Notes: generated from the sequence alone by a model not told the origin. A stretch of 64,000 nt of DNA from Hyphomicrobiales bacterium (GCA_027483945.1 JAIXTM010000018.1:434001-498000); one strand, 5' to 3'; numbered from the stretch's first letter, positions 52,534-62,838 are shown. A program made the numbers and translations.

Positions 52534-53050
52534 ATTCAGCATCATCGCTTCCGGCCTCGATCCAGCGTCCGACGACTTCGAGGCCCGGTTCTATGAAGCC
52601 GGATGCGACGACGCGACGATCTCGTTCCAGAAGGGGCATATCATCGCCGATTTCGCCCGGCTGGCGGCCTCCTTCGACGTAGCGGTCGCCTCCGCGATCG
52701 CGGACGTCATGAAAGCGGGAGCGAGGGTCGAGCGTGTCGAGCCGGATCCGCTTGTCAGCCTCGCCGACATGGCCGCCCGCGCCCGCATGACCAGGGCAGC
52801 CATGACCCATTATTCGAAAGGCGCGCGCGGCAGAGGTTTTCCCGCGCCCGTCGCCCGCATCACCTCGGACAGCCCGCTGTGGAGCTGGCGGTCGGTCGCG
52901 CTCTGGCTGTTTCGCAACAAGCGCCTCCAGCGAGAGGCCGCCATCGAAGCCGAGGTCATTCAAGAGGCCAATGACGCGATCAGCGCCGGCCTTTCGGATT
53001 TCAGCCAACGGCTTCGCAGAAGGGCGCTGGAAGTCGAGCGGACGCTTTAG
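52520..53050 (+). CDS. HTH-type partner of the HicA-like protein (putative antitoxin)
   Basis: 176 residues from the ATG at 52520, with GGAGG 6 bp upstream. The N-terminal half (FEFSIIASGLDPASDDFEAR, then FYEAGCDDATISFQKGH) is a small alpha/beta domain; the segment VSLADMAARARMTRAAMTHY followed by GFPAPVARI resembles a MerR/AlpA-like helix-turn-helix. It probably represses its own operon and binds the small partner. The function is inferred from arrangement. Confidence 0.55.
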   Translation: MPTFEFSIIASGLDPASDDFEARFYEAGCDDATISFQKGHIIADFARLAASFDVAVASAIADVMKAGARVERVEPDPLVSLADMAARARMTRAAMTHYSKGARGRGFPAPVARITSDSPLWSWRSVALWLFRNKRLQREAAIEAEVIQEANDAISAGLSDFSQRLRRRALEVERTL

Positions 53051-53066
53051 GCCGAAACCCGCGTGA

Positions 53067-54662
53067 TTGACTCCCCAAGCGCAACCGTATCACTTGCCAG
53101 CGCCCGAACGATGGGGGCCCGCCATTTTTGATGCCACGCGCGATTTTCCCGCGCCTCTCCACGCCATGCCTGCCGATCCCGCCATGCGGGAGACACGCCC
53201 GGTCGTGAAGCCGACCGGGTTTCGCGAATATGACGCGCGCTGGTGGTTCGGCTTTCCCGGCTCGCCCAAGGAGCCGGAATTGAACCTGATGGGCGTGCAG
53301 GCCGTGGGGCTTGGCCTTGCCACCCTCGCCCGCCGGCGGGGCGTAACGCCCGACATCGTGGTGGGCCACGATTTCCGCGCCTATTCCGGCGCGATCAAGA
53401 TGGCGCTCGTCTCCGGCCTGATGGCGGGCGGCATGCGCGTCCACGATATCGGCCTGTGCCTCTCGCCCATGGCCTATTTCGCCCAGTTCGCGCTCGATTG
53501 CGCGGGCGTCGCCATGGTCACGGCGTCGCACAACGACAATGGCTGGACCGGGGTGAAGATGGGCTTCGACCGGCCCGTCACCTTCGGGCCGGACGAGATG
53601 GCCGCCCTGCGCGACATCGTGCTCGCCGGCGACTTCGAGACGGCGCCGGGCGGGGCCTACCGCTTCCATGACGGCTTCTTCGCCCGCTACGCCGCCGAGT
53701 TGACGGACCGCCCGAGGCTGAAGCGCCGGCTCAAGGTCGTCTGCGCCTGCGGCAACGGCACGGCCGGCGCCTTCGCGCCGCAGATCCTGGAGGCGCTCGG
53801 CTGCGAGATCGTGCCGCTGGATACCGGGCTCGACCATTCCTTCCCGCGCTACAACCCGAACCCCGAGGACATGGAGATGCTCCATGCCATGGCGGAGGCC
53901 GTGCGCGCCCACGGGGCGGACGTGGCCCTCGGCTTCGACGGGGACGGCGACCGGTGCGGGATCGTGGACAATGAGGGCCACGAGATCTTCGCCGACAAGA
54001 TCGGCGTGATGCTGGCGCGGGACCTCTCGCGCGTGCACGGCCCCTCGCGCTTCGTGGTCGACGTGAAGTCCACCGGGCTCTTCGCGTCCGACCCGGAGCT
54101 CCGGCGCCTCGGCGCGCAGACGGAATACTGGAAGACCGGCCATTCCTACATCAAGCGGCGGGTGCGGGAGCTGAACGCCCTCGCCGGCTTCGAGAAGTCC
54201 GGCCATTTCTTCTTCAACGCGCCGGTGGGCCGCGGCTACGACGACGGGCTGGTGACGGCCATCGCGGTCCTCGACATGCTGGACCGCAACCCCGACCGCA
54301 CGATGGCGGAGCTCTACCGCGACCTGCCGCGGACATGGGGCACGCCGACCATGTCGCCGCATTGCCCGGACGAGGAGAAGTACCAGCTCGTCGAGCGGGT
54401 GCGCGCCCGGTTCGAGGCCATCCGCGCGGAGGGCGGCACGGTGGCCGATGCGCCGATCGCCGACATCGTCACGGTCAATGGCGTGCGCGTCACGGCGCCG
54501 GACGGCACCTGGGGGCTGGTGCGGGCATCGTCCAACAAGCCCGAACTCGTGGTCGTGATCGAAAGCCCCGTGTCGGAGGCGCGGATGCGCGCCATGTTCC
54601 ACGCGGTCGATGCCATCCTGCGGGAGAACCCGCAGGTCGGCGCGTATAACCAGTCGATCTGA
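53067..54662 (+). CDS. manB: Phosphomannomutase/phosphoglucomutase
   Basis: Interconverts hexose 6- and 1-phosphates. Catalytic serine in TASHNDNGWTGVKMG, metal loop DGDGDRCGIVDNEG and sugar loop EKSGHFFF are present, with a C-terminal phosphate-binding RASSNKPELVV. Length from the TTG at 53067 is 531 residues; an ATG at 53166 (MPADPAMRETRPVVKPTGFR) gives a more usual 498. It feeds mannose 1-phosphate to the following enzyme for GDP-mannose, needed for capsule and possibly the glycolipid. Confidence 0.9.
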   Translation: MTPQAQPYHLPAPERWGPAIFDATRDFPAPLHAMPADPAMRETRPVVKPTGFREYDARWWFGFPGSPKEPELNLMGVQAVGLGLATLARRRGVTPDIVVGHDFRAYSGAIKMALVSGLMAGGMRVHDIGLCLSPMAYFAQFALDCAGVAMVTASHNDNGWTGVKMGFDRPVTFGPDEMAALRDIVLAGDFETAPGGAYRFHDGFFARYAAELTDRPRLKRRLKVVCACGNGTAGAFAPQILEALGCEIVPLDTGLDHSFPRYNPNPEDMEMLHAMAEAVRAHGADVALGFDGDGDRCGIVDNEGHEIFADKIGVMLARDLSRVHGPSRFVVDVKSTGLFASDPELRRLGAQTEYWKTGHSYIKRRVRELNALAGFEKSGHFFFNAPVGRGYDDGLVTAIAVLDMLDRNPDRTMAELYRDLPRTWGTPTMSPHCPDEEKYQLVERVRARFEAIRAEGGTVADAPIADIVTVNGVRVTAPDGTWGLVRASSNKPELVVVIESPVSEARMRAMFHAVDAILRENPQVGAYNQSI

Positions 54663-54692
54663 CAGGCCGGCCAGCGAGGGGCGCCGCACATC

Positions 54693-56102
54693 ATGCCGAC
54701 CATCGTACCCGTCATCATGTGCGGCGGCTCGGGCTCGCGGCTCTGGCCCGCCTCCCGCGAGACCTATCCCAAGCAGCTCTTCGCCTTCGGCGGCGGACGC
54801 TCGCTGTTCCAGGAGACCGTGGCGCGGGTGACCGGCGACGCCTTCGGGCCGCCCATCGTGGTGACGGGCAACGATTACCGGTTCCTCGTCGCCGAGCAGT
54901 TGCGCGACATGGGCACCGGCGGCGACATCGTGCTGGAGCCGATGCGGCGCGACAGCTGCGCGGCCATCGCGGCGGCCGCGCATCTCGCCGTCCAGCGCGG
55001 AACCGACCCGGTGCTCCTCGTCCTCGCCGCGGACCACGCGATCCCCGATCCGGCCGATTTCCGCGCCCATGTGATGCGCGGGCTGGCAGCCGCCGAAGCG
55101 GGCTGCCTCGTCACGTTCGGCATCAGGCCGCGCCACCCGGCGACGGGCTTCGGCTATATCCGGCCAGGCGCGGCGCTCGACGGGACGGAGGGCGTGCGGC
55201 GCGTCGAGGCCTTCGTCGAGAAGCCGGACGAGGCGACAGCGCGGCGCTATCTCGCGGACGGCTATCTCTGGAATTCCGGCAATTTCCTGTTCCGGGCCGG
55301 CGCGTTCCTGGCCGAGCTCCGCCAGCATGCGCCGGAGATCCACGACGCCGTCGGGCGGGCGGTGGCGGGCGCGGCCCGCGACCTCGATTTCCTGCGCCTG
55401 GAGCCGGAGGCCTTCGCCGCCTCCCCCGCCCGGCCGGTGGACATAGCGGTCATGGAGAAGACCGGGCACGCGGCGGTCGTGCCCTCGGACTTCGCCTGGT
55501 CGGATATCGGCTCCTGGTCGGCGGTCTGGGACATGGCGGAGAAGGACGAAGCCGGCAATGCCCGCGAGGGCGACGTCGTCTTCGAGGCCTCGCAGGGCTG
55601 CTACGCCTATTCGCCCGAACTCCTGGTGACGGTGGTCGGCCTGAAGGACGTCGTCACGGTGGCGACCCGCGACGCCGTGCTGGTGGCCGCCAAGGACCGC
55701 TCGGAGGACGTGAAGGCGCTCGTCGGGCGCCTCGGCGGCATGGGCCGGAGCGAAGCGGTGGAGCATCTGCGCCATTACCGGCCCTGGGGACGCTACGAGC
55801 AGATCGACCGCGGCCGGACCTACCAGGTGAAGCGCATCACGGTGGCGCCGGGCGGCGTCCTCTCGCTTCAGAGCCATCGCCACCGTTCCGAGCACTGGGT
55901 GGTGGTCTCGGGCACCGCGCGGGTGACGGTGGACGGTGCGGTGCGGGACCTCCACGTCAATGAATCCACCTATATCCCGCTCGGCGCGCGGCACCGGCTG
56001 GAAAATCCCGGCACGGAACCGCTCGACCTGATCGAGGTCCAGTGCGGCGACTATCTCGGCGAGGACGACATCGTCCGGTACGAGGACGTCTACAACCGGT
56101 GA
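54693..56102 (+). CDS. manC: Mannose-1-phosphate guanylyltransferase/mannose-6-phosphate isomerase
   Basis: A bifunctional 469-residue enzyme. The N-terminal nucleotidyltransferase begins IMCGGSGSRLWPASRETYPK (GTP-binding G-x-G-x-R-L and P-K) and has FVEKPDEATARRYLADGY. The C-terminal cupin (about 345-469) has the type II isomerase metal motif QSHRHRSEHWVVVSGTA. It makes GDP-mannose from mannose 1-phosphate and can isomerise fructose 6-phosphate. It follows manB by 30 bp. Confidence 0.93.
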   Translation: MPTIVPVIMCGGSGSRLWPASRETYPKQLFAFGGGRSLFQETVARVTGDAFGPPIVVTGNDYRFLVAEQLRDMGTGGDIVLEPMRRDSCAAIAAAAHLAVQRGTDPVLLVLAADHAIPDPADFRAHVMRGLAAAEAGCLVTFGIRPRHPATGFGYIRPGAALDGTEGVRRVEAFVEKPDEATARRYLADGYLWNSGNFLFRAGAFLAELRQHAPEIHDAVGRAVAGAARDLDFLRLEPEAFAASPARPVDIAVMEKTGHAAVVPSDFAWSDIGSWSAVWDMAEKDEAGNAREGDVVFEASQGCYAYSPELLVTVVGLKDVVTVATRDAVLVAAKDRSEDVKALVGRLGGMGRSEAVEHLRHYRPWGRYEQIDRGRTYQVKRITVAPGGVLSLQSHRHRSEHWVVVSGTARVTVDGAVRDLHVNESTYIPLGARHRLENPGTEPLDLIEVQCGDYLGEDDIVRYEDVYNR

Positions 56103-56105
56103 GCG

Positions 56106-56909
56106 TCAGAAGGTCGACGACCGCAGCGTCAGGCCGCCATCGACCGCGATCACCTGGCCGGTGATGTAGGCCGCGTCGTCGGATGCCAGGAACGCGGCGA
56201 GCTTCGCCACGTCCCAGGCATCGCCCATGCGTCCGGCGGGACATGCGGCGTCGCGGCGGCGGAGCATCGCATCCACCTCGTCCGCCGACATGCCGGCGCC
56301 GAGCGTCTTCTCCACCATGGGCGTGCGCATCAGACCGGGCATGATGGCGTTCGCGCGGATGTTCCGGCCCGCATAGTCCAGCGCCACCGCGCGCGTGAAC
56401 TGGTTCACCGCCGCCTTGCTCGCGGCGTAGGAGACGTAGGTCGGCCCCACGGAGGTGATCGCGCCGACCGAGGACACATTGACGATGGCGCCGCCTTGGC
56501 GCGCCACCATGACCGGCAGCACGGCCTTGCAGGTCAGGAACATGCTCGTGACGTTGACCGCCATCACGCGGTTCCAGCTCTCCAGCGAGGTTTCGACCGG
56601 ACCGCCGAGTTCCAGCGTGCCGACATTGTTGTGCAGGATGTCGATGCCGCCGAAGGCGTCGCAGGCCTGGCTCACCATCGTATGGACGGCTTCCAGGTCG
56701 GTCACGTCGCCGGCCAGGGCCAGCGCCTCGCCGCCCTCGGCGCGGATCAGGCCGGCGGTCTCCTCGGCGGCTGCCGCGCTGATGTCGCAGCAGGCGACGC
56801 GGGCGCCTTCGCGGGCGAAGAGCACCGCGGCGGCCTTGCCGTTGCCCCAGCCCGGTCCGATCGAGCCCGCGCCCGTGACGAACGCGATCCTGCCGTCCAG
56901 CCGTCCCAT
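56106..56909 (-). CDS. SDR-family oxidoreductase
   Basis: A 267-residue classical SDR: TGAGSIGPGWGNGKAAA cofactor motif, NNVGTLELGGPV, and active site S (VNVSSVGA) with YAASKAAVNQFTRAVA. GGGAG precedes the ATG by 8 bp. The glycine motif carries an insertion (GSIGPGWGNG) seen in a subset of SDRs. The substrate is unknown. It is followed by the zinc alcohol dehydrogenase upstream on the same strand with a 61-bp gap, possibly an operon. Confidence 0.85.
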   Translation of the reverse strand: MGRLDGRIAFVTGAGSIGPGWGNGKAAAVLFAREGARVACCDISAAAAEETAGLIRAEGGEALALAGDVTDLEAVHTMVSQACDAFGGIDILHNNVGTLELGGPVETSLESWNRVMAVNVTSMFLTCKAVLPVMVARQGGAIVNVSSVGAITSVGPTYVSYAASKAAVNQFTRAVALDYAGRNIRANAIMPGLMRTPMVEKTLGAGMSADEVDAMLRRRDAACPAGRMGDAWDVAKLAAFLASDDAAYITGQVIAVDGGLTLRSSTF

Positions 56910-56970
56910 GGATGCATCTCCCGTCCGCCTGCCCTCAATGTCGGCGGCGGACGGGAGAAAGGGAAGCGCC

Positions 56971-58149
56971 TCAGGCGCCGGGCTTCATGACGACCTTGAT
57001 GCAGCCGTCCTGCTTGTCGCGGAAGGTCTTGTAGAGGTCCGGACCCTCGGCGAGCGTCGCGGTGTGGGTGATGACGAAGGACGGATCGATCTCGCCGTCC
57101 TCGATCTTCTGCAGCAGCGGCGCAAGGTAGCGGTGGGTGTGGGTCTGCCCGGTGCGGACGGTCAGCCCCTTGTTCATCAGCGCCCCGAACGGGATCTTGT
57201 CCAGGAAGCCGATATAGACGCCGGGGATGGAGAGCGTGCCTCCCTTGCGGCAGCACATGATGATCTGGCGCAGGACGTGCGGCCGGTCGGTGCCGAGATA
57301 GACGGCGGCCTTGGCGGCATCGAGCATGGAATCGAGGCTCGCCGTCGTGTGGGCCTCGGTGCCCACCGCGTCGATGCAGCGGTCCGGCCCCATTCCGTCC
57401 GTCATCTCCATGAGGCGGTCATAGACGTCCGCCTCGTCGAAATTGATGATCTCGGCCCTGCCGTGGGTCTCCGCCATGGCAAGGCGCTCAGGCACGTTGT
57501 CGATGGCGATGACGCGCCCCGCGCCCATCATCCAGCAGCTCTGGATGGTGAACTGCCCGACCGGGCCGCAGCCCCACACGGCGACCGTGTCGCCGGGCTC
57601 GATCCCCGCATTCTCGGCGGCCATGTAGCCGGTGGGGAAGATGTCCGACAGGAACAGGACCTGCTCGTCGGGCAGCCCGTCCGGCACCTTGATCGGGCCG
57701 ACATCGGCAAAGGGCACGCGCATATATTCCGCCTGCCCGCCCGCGAAACCGCCCAGCATGTGGGAATAGCCGAAGAGCCCCGCCGGCGAATGGCCCATGG
57801 CCTGCCGGGCCAGATGGGCGTTGGGGTTCGAGCGGTCGCAGAGCGAGAAGAGCTGCTTGCGGCAGAAATAGCAGTCGCCGCAGGAGATGTTGAACGGCAC
57901 GACCACCCGGTCGCCGATCTTCAGGTTCGTGACCGCGCTGCCGACCTCGACCACCTCGCCCATCGTCTCGTGGCCGAGGACGTCGCCGCTCTCCATCGTC
58001 GGCATGAAGCCGTCATAGAGATGCAGGTCCGAGCCGCAGATCGCGCAGGCCGTGACCCTGATGACGACGTCGCGCTCGTGCTCGATCCGGGGATCGTCGA
58101 CGCTGTCGCAGCGGATATCGTTCTTGCCGTGCCAACACAGGGCCTTCAT
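56971..58149 (-). CDS. Zinc-dependent alcohol dehydrogenase (MDR family)
   Basis: 392 residues from the ATG at 58149 with GGAGG 6 bp upstream. Catalytic zinc motif [13 protein letters not shown] and [12 protein letters not shown]; structural zinc cysteines in [20 protein letters not shown]; cofactor motif [16 protein letters not shown] and [12 protein letters not shown]. The long form with structural loop and this sequence resembles glutathione-independent formaldehyde dehydrogenase and related enzymes. The exact alcohol or aldehyde is unknown. Confidence 0.87.
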   Translation of the reverse strand: MKALCWHGKNDIRCDSVDDPRIEHERDVVIRVTACAICGSDLHLYDGFMPTMESGDVLGHETMGEVVEVGSAVTNLKIGDRVVVPFNISCGDCYFCRKQLFSLCDRSNPNAHLARQAMGHSPAGLFGYSHMLGGFAGGQAEYMRVPFADVGPIKVPDGLPDEQVLFLSDIFPTGYMAAENAGIEPGDTVAVWGCGPVGQFTIQSCWMMGAGRVIAIDNVPERLAMAETHGRAEIINFDEADVYDRLMEMTDGMGPDRCIDAVGTEAHTTASLDSMLDAAKAAVYLGTDRPHVLRQIIMCCRKGGTLSIPGVYIGFLDKIPFGALMNKGLTVRTGQTHTHRYLAPLLQKIEDGEIDPSFVITHTATLAEGPDLYKTFRDKQDGCIKVVMKPGA

Positions 58150-58322
58150 GCGCATCCTCCCTGAAGCTACCAAGGGAAATGGATGCGCGGACTCAACGTT
58201 CCTCCGCTGCGCTTGAGAAACAGGCGCTAACGCAACGGCAGAGCTTGGCTTTTCCGGCTGATTATTGCGGCCCGGCCCGAAGGGCGAGCGGCGTGGATCG
58301 CGATTCCCGCGGACGGGACGAA

Positions 58323-58399
58323 TGGTAGCGAGGGAGGGATTCGAACCCCCGACACAAGGATTATGATTCCTCTGCTCTAACCAACTGAGCTACCCCGCC
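58323..58399 (-). tRNA. tRNA-Met (anticodon CAU)
   Basis: A 77-nt cloverleaf with encoded CCA. Acceptor stem GGCGGGG/CCTCGCT, D arm GCTC...GAGC, anticodon arm GAGGA-ATCATAA-TCCTT with CAT as anticodon, and T arm GGGGG-TTCGAAT-CCCTC. The G1-T72 wobble pair and general sequence fit elongator tRNA-Met; an isoleucine tRNA with modified CAU cannot be ruled out from sequence alone. Confidence 0.93.
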
Positions 58400-58437
58400 A
58401 CTCGTACCGGCAGAGCCGGCGCCTCGCGGCGGGAGGG

Positions 58438-58466
58438 GATATACGGGGCGTTGCGGGGAGCGTCAA
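58438..58466 (-). promoter_or_regulatory. Near-consensus promoter of tRNA-Met
   Basis: On the minus strand, TTGACG (58461-58466) and TATATC (58438-58443) with a 17-bp spacer, about 40 bp upstream of the tRNA 5' end. It is one of the best sigma-70-type promoters in the window. Confidence 0.8.
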
Positions 58467-58471
58467 GGAAT

Positions 58472-58493
58472 GCGGCCGCAAATCCGCGGCCGC
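58472..58493 (-). terminator. Hairpin after the methyltransferase gene
   Basis: A perfect 8-bp stem from GCGGCCGC repeated around a 6-base loop (58472-58479, 58486-58493), 4 bp after the methyltransferase stop and just before the tRNA promoter. No T tract; a terminator role is likely but not certain. Confidence 0.5.
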
Positions 58494-58497
58494 CGGC

Positions 58498-59142
58498 TCA
58501 GGCCGGTTTGCGCATCCGCATGACCTTGAAGAAGCCGCCGGGGAAGACCGGCTCGATGCCCAGGACCTCGACGCCGCGGGACGCCGCCCAGGCGGCGATG
58601 CGGGCGGACTTGAAGCCCGAACTCCAGCCGACGGCGCGCCAGATCGAGGCGGTCATGTCCTCCAGCCGGCCCATGACCGGGCCCGTGGCGCCGAAATGGT
58701 TGGCGAGGACGATGCCGCCGCCGGGCTTCACCACGCGCAGGAAGCCGTCGAGCGCCTGTTCCGGGTCCGGCACCAGCGTGATGAGGAACTGGGCGACGAC
58801 AGCGTCGAAGCGCGCGTCGGCGAAGTCCAGGTGGCAGGCATCCATGACGCGCAGTTCGCGCACATGGGTGAGGCCGCGCCGCTCCACCTTCTCCTGCGCG
58901 CGGGCGAGCATGTCCTGGGACAGGTCGACGCCGACGACCGCGCTGTCCGGCGGGTAATAGCCCAGCGACAGGCCGGTGCCGACGCCGACCTCCAGGATGT
59001 CCCGGCCATGGACGAGCGCGGCCTCCACCGCCTTGCGGGCGGCCGGCTCGGTCAGCTTGTCGTAGATGAGATCGTAGATCGGCGCCCAGCGCGCATAGGC
59101 CTTGCGCATATGGTCGATCTGGGAACCGTCGGTGATGCTCAT
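58498..59142 (-). CDS. pmtA: PmtA-type phosphatidylethanolamine N-methyltransferase
   Basis: A 214-residue class I methyltransferase: AYARWAPIYDLIYDKLTEPA at the N-terminus, motif I ILEVGVGTGLSLGYYPPDSA, VVGVDLSQDML and FDAVVAQFLITLVPDPEQAL. The N-terminal Y-A-R-W-A-P-x-Y-D motif is typical of the rhizobial and Rhodobacter PmtA group, which methylates phosphatidylethanolamine to phosphatidylcholine at the membrane. A quinone methyltransferase is the alternative. Confidence 0.82.
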   Translation of the reverse strand: MSITDGSQIDHMRKAYARWAPIYDLIYDKLTEPAARKAVEAALVHGRDILEVGVGTGLSLGYYPPDSAVVGVDLSQDMLARAQEKVERRGLTHVRELRVMDACHLDFADARFDAVVAQFLITLVPDPEQALDGFLRVVKPGGGIVLANHFGATGPVMGRLEDMTASIWRAVGWSSGFKSARIAAWAASRGVEVLGIEPVFPGGFFKVMRMRKPA

Positions 59143-59181
59143 GGCCGCCTTCTTGGGGTTCGGACTGATCGGGTCGGATGG

Positions 59182-60333
59182 TCAGGCCGCGGCCGGGACC
59201 GTGGCGGAGGCGGCGCGGGCGATGGTGCCCCCGCCGAGGACGCGGGCCTCGTCGCCGGCGCCGTCATAGAAGACGCAGGCCTGGCCGGGGGACACGCCCT
59301 CCTCCGCCGCCAGCAGCGTGACGACGGGCGTGCCGTCGGCATCGAGCTGGAGCTGGGCGGCTTTGGGCGCGCGGGTGGACCGGACGCGGGCCGCGATGTC
59401 CAGCGGCTCGGCCGTCAGCGGCGCGTCTCCGAGCCAGTTCACGTCGCGCAGGCGGATCGAACGGGTCGCGAGCGCCTCGCGGGGGCCGACGACGACGCGG
59501 CGCGCCTCGGCATCGAGCCGCACGACGTAGAGGGGCTCCCCGGCGGCGACGGACAGGCCGCGCCGCTGGCCGATCGTGTAGCGAAGCACGCCCTCGTGGC
59601 GGCCGAGAACGCGCCCGTCCAGATGCACGATGTCCCCGGGCTGGGAGGAGCCGGGCTTCAGCTTCTCGATCACGTCGGCATAGCGGCCGCCCGGCACGAA
59701 GCAGATGTCCTGGCTGTCGGCCTTCTCGGCGACGGCGAGGCCGAATTCCCGGGCGAGCGCGCGCGTCTCGCTCTTGGGCAGCCCGCCGAGGGGGAAGCGC
59801 AGCAGGTCGAGCTGGTCCGCCGTCGTGGCGTAGAGGAAATAGCTCTGGTCGCGGTCGGGGTCGGCGGCGCGGTAGAGGGCGCGGCGCCCGCCATCCAGAG
59901 CCCGGCTGACGACGTAATGGCCGGTGGCGAGCGCATCGGCGCCCAGATCGCGGGCGGTGGACAGCAGGTCCCGGAACTTGACCGAGCGGTTGCAGTCAAC
60001 GCACGGGATCGGCGTCTCGCCCGCGAGATAGCTCTCCGCGAAGCGCTCCATCACGGCGTCGCGGAAGCGGCTCTCGTAATCGAGCACGTAATGGGGAATG
60101 CTCAGCGTCTCGGCGACGCGGCGGGCGTCGTGGATATCCTGCCCGGCGCAGCAGGAGCCGGCCCGGTGCACGGCCTCGCCGTGGTCGTAGAGCTGGAGCG
60201 TCACGCCCACCACGTCGTAGCCGTCGCGCTTGAGCATGGCGGCGACGACGGAGGAATCGACGCCGCCGGACATGGCGACGACCACGCGCGTGTCGCGCGG
60301 GTCCTTCGGCAGGTCGAGGCTGTTCAACGGCAT
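59182..60333 (-). CDS. mnmA: tRNA 2-thiouridylase MnmA
   Basis: 383 residues from the ATG at 60333. PP-loop [17 protein letters not shown], catalytic cysteines in [29 protein letters not shown] and the later [12 protein letters not shown] with the persulfide cysteine; [12 protein letters not shown] follows. It thiolates U34 of Lys, Glu and Gln tRNAs. The start at 60333 is chosen as the last methionine before the conserved domain; a long upstream open frame is not protein-like. Confidence 0.93.
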   Translation of the reverse strand: MPLNSLDLPKDPRDTRVVVAMSGGVDSSVVAAMLKRDGYDVVGVTLQLYDHGEAVHRAGSCCAGQDIHDARRVAETLSIPHYVLDYESRFRDAVMERFAESYLAGETPIPCVDCNRSVKFRDLLSTARDLGADALATGHYVVSRALDGGRRALYRAADPDRDQSYFLYATTADQLDLLRFPLGGLPKSETRALAREFGLAVAEKADSQDICFVPGGRYADVIEKLKPGSSQPGDIVHLDGRVLGRHEGVLRYTIGQRRGLSVAAGEPLYVVRLDAEARRVVVGPREALATRSIRLRDVNWLGDAPLTAEPLDIAARVRSTRAPKAAQLQLDADGTPVVTLLAAEEGVSPGQACVFYDGAGDEARVLGGGTIARAASATVPAAA

Positions 60334-60547
60334 GGGATGGGAGGCCTGGACGATCCGGACCCTCCCATACGGCACTTTTTGCCGCCGGGGAAGTTTTGAC
60401 CGCGGGCAGGCGGCGCCACTTTCCAGCAAGTCATTGGTTGCGATGGATTTTTTTGCCCGCGATCCTGGCCCGGTCCTTGCGACGCATGAGGGCCGGCCTG
60501 TCCCATCGGGCCGGACCGCACGATGCAAGGACGAGCCAAGGTCGCGT

Positions 60548-62119
60548 ATGCCCAGAAGCGTCGAAGCCCCGGTCAATCCCCTCGCCCCGCCCATGCGGGC
60601 CGCGAACCGTCCGCCGCGTCCCGCCGAGCGGACCGAGCGGTTCGTGCCGGACCTGCCCGAGCGCGCGGCTCCCCAGGCGAAAGAGCGGGCCGAGGCGCGC
60701 CGGAACGAGCCCCTGCCGGAGCGCGGCATCCGGAGCGACGGCAAGGAAAGGCCGGACGCTAAAGGAAAACCGGACGCCAAGGCGCCCGACAAGGCGGCCG
60801 ATGGCGAGGCCGCCGCGCGCAAGGCTTCACCGGAGGCCGGACGGCCGCAGGGCGAGGCGTCGGGGAACGCGGAGGCCGACGCCTCCGGGACACCCGTCGA
60901 TACTGCCGCCTTGGTCGCGCTGCAGATGGAGACGACAGGCGAGACCCCGCCGGCTGCCGGCGCGGTCGCCGTTGAGGCCGCCGCGATGGCGCCCGCCCTG
61001 GCCGCGCTGGCGAACGACCAGCCTGAACCCGAGGGGAACGGCGAAACCGGTGCCGATCCCGCCGCCGCGGCGACGGTCCCCGTCGCGCTTCCCGTCCCTC
61101 CCGTCGCGGCCGTGCCGGCCGAAGGCGAGGGCGAGACGGCAGACGACGAGACGTCCGAAGAGGTCAGCGCGGACGCGCCGTCCGCGCCGGTCGCCGATGC
61201 CCTCCCCGACATCCGCCTCCAGCCGGCGGCTCCGGTCGCGGCGCCCGAAAATGCGGCCGCCGACACCACTTCGACCGACGGCGAGACGGACGTCGCCATT
61301 TCCAGCGGCGCTGGCCAGCGGCGCGGCGAAGGCCAGCCCGGCCCATCCCCCGTCGCACTCGCGGCGATCGAGGGCTCGCAGGGCCGTGCCCCCGAGGCTC
61401 TGGCGAAAGCGGGCCCGCCGCAGGGCGAGACGCGCCCCGGCGAGACGCCGAAGCCTCAAGCCCAGGCCGCCACCGGCGGGCCGGACCTTTCCGCCTTGGA
61501 GACCAGGGCCGAGCCGGCGCCGACCGCCCAGGCTTATCAGCCCTCTTCGCCGTTCGATCTTCGCCCCGCTCCGCTCGTCGGCCCGCAGGGGCTCGAGGCC
61601 GGCGCGCGCGTCGGCCAGGGCGGTCATAACCAGCCCCTGCCCCTGCCCGCGCAGAATCCGGCCGGCCAGCCTTTCGTGCAGGCCGGGCTCGGCGCGGTGC
61701 CGATCGAGATCGGCATGAAGGCCATGGCGGGCGTCAACCGGTTCCAGATCCGGCTCGATCCGCCGGAACTCGGCCGGGTCGAGGTGAAGCTGGAGGTCAG
61801 CGATGCCGGCGAGGTCCGTGCCTCGCTCGTCGTGGACAAGGTCGAGACGCTCGCCCTGCTCCAGCGCGATGCGAAGACGCTGGAGCGCGCCTTCGAGCAG
61901 GTCGGCCTGAAGCCCTCGGACCAGGGGATCGACCTCTCGCTGCGCGACCAGTCGCAGCGCCAGGGTCAGAACCAGCCGCAGGACGGGGAGCGGCAGGGCC
62001 GCCGGCCCGAACCCCGCAACGACGATGCCTATGGCCGCACGGCCGAGATCGCCGCCGACAACCTGCCGCCCGCCCGTCTGTGGCGGGGGACGGCCGGCGG
62101 CGTCGACCTGAGAATCTGA
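60548..62119 (+). CDS. fliK: Flagellar hook-length control protein FliK
   Basis: 523 residues from the ATG at 60548 (AAGG 7 bp upstream). The long N-terminal part (1-380) is low-complexity, rich in A, P, E and G, as expected for the molecular ruler. The C-terminal Flg_hook domain has [40 protein letters not shown] and [20 protein letters not shown]. It controls hook length and the switch of export specificity. FlgD follows 13 bp later. Confidence 0.9.
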   Translation: MPRSVEAPVNPLAPPMRAANRPPRPAERTERFVPDLPERAAPQAKERAEARRNEPLPERGIRSDGKERPDAKGKPDAKAPDKAADGEAAARKASPEAGRPQGEASGNAEADASGTPVDTAALVALQMETTGETPPAAGAVAVEAAAMAPALAALANDQPEPEGNGETGADPAAAATVPVALPVPPVAAVPAEGEGETADDETSEEVSADAPSAPVADALPDIRLQPAAPVAAPENAAADTTSTDGETDVAISSGAGQRRGEGQPGPSPVALAAIEGSQGRAPEALAKAGPPQGETRPGETPKPQAQAATGGPDLSALETRAEPAPTAQAYQPSSPFDLRPAPLVGPQGLEAGARVGQGGHNQPLPLPAQNPAGQPFVQAGLGAVPIEIGMKAMAGVNRFQIRLDPPELGRVEVKLEVSDAGEVRASLVVDKVETLALLQRDAKTLERAFEQVGLKPSDQGIDLSLRDQSQRQGQNQPQDGERQGRRPEPRNDDAYGRTAEIAADNLPPARLWRGTAGGVDLRI

Positions 62120-62132
62120 GAAGGAGCGCCCC

Positions 62133-62801
62133 ATGGACGCCGCAGCACTCACCAGGACCGGAACCGCCACGACCGCCCAGGCGGCCACCGGGGCGACCTC
62201 GCGCCAGGCCATCGCGCAGAACTTCGATTCCTTCCTGCTGCTGCTGACGACGCAGCTGAAGAACCAGAACCCGCTGGAGCCGCTGGACACCAACCAGTTC
62301 ACCCAGCAGCTGGTGCAGTTCGCCTCCGTCGAGCAGCAGCTGAAGACCAACGACACGCTGGGCGCGCTACTCAACTCCTCGAAGGCGCAGAACGCCACCA
62401 ACGCCGCGGCCTTCATGGGCAAGACGGTCACGGCGGACGGCGCCACGACGCAGCTTTCCGGCGGCAGCGCGAAATGGGTGCTGAACGCGCCGCGCGCGGC
62501 GGCCGACGCCGTCGTCACGATCCGCGACAGCAAGGGCAACATCGTCTTCCAGGACCGGGGGACGCTGGCCCAGGGCGCCAACACCTATAGCTGGGACGGC
62601 CGCACCAACGCCAACGGCACGGCGCCGGACGGGGATTACCAGATCACCGTGACGGCGCGGGACGTCGCCGGACAGGACATGACGGTGAAGAGCGAGATCT
62701 CCGGCAAGGTCACCGGCGTCGACCTCTCCGGCGAGACGCCTGTGCTGCTGATCGGCGCCACGCGCGTCTCCATCGACACGGTCAAGTCGGTGAGCGGTTG
62801 A
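62133..62801 (+). CDS. flgD: Flagellar hook-capping protein FlgD
   Basis: 222 residues. N-terminal export/cap segment FLLLLTTQLKNQNPLEPLDT, then QFTQQLVQFASVEQQLK, followed by Ig-like and Tudor-like domains with YSWDGRTNANGTAPDGDYQI and TPVLLIGATRVSIDTVKSV. It caps the growing hook outside the cell. GAAGGAG lies directly upstream. It is the second gene of the fliK-flgD pair. Confidence 0.93.
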   Translation: MDAAALTRTGTATTAQAATGATSRQAIAQNFDSFLLLLTTQLKNQNPLEPLDTNQFTQQLVQFASVEQQLKTNDTLGALLNSSKAQNATNAAAFMGKTVTADGATTQLSGGSAKWVLNAPRAAADAVVTIRDSKGNIVFQDRGTLAQGANTYSWDGRTNANGTAPDGDYQITVTARDVAGQDMTVKSEISGKVTGVDLSGETPVLLIGATRVSIDTVKSVSG

Positions 62802-62838
62802 GGCCGCGATTCGCACGAATCAAAAGGACCGGCTGCGC

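Noticed and set aside
53001-55994. Very long minus-strand open frame over the phosphomannomutase and GDP-mannose genes
   Set aside because: It is a shadow of two well-supported plus-strand enzymes; the composition is Arg/His/Gly-rich without motifs.
58261-58322. Terminator downstream of tRNA-Met
   Set aside because: A small GCCC-TTCG-GGC stem exists, but it is short and has no T run, so support is too weak.
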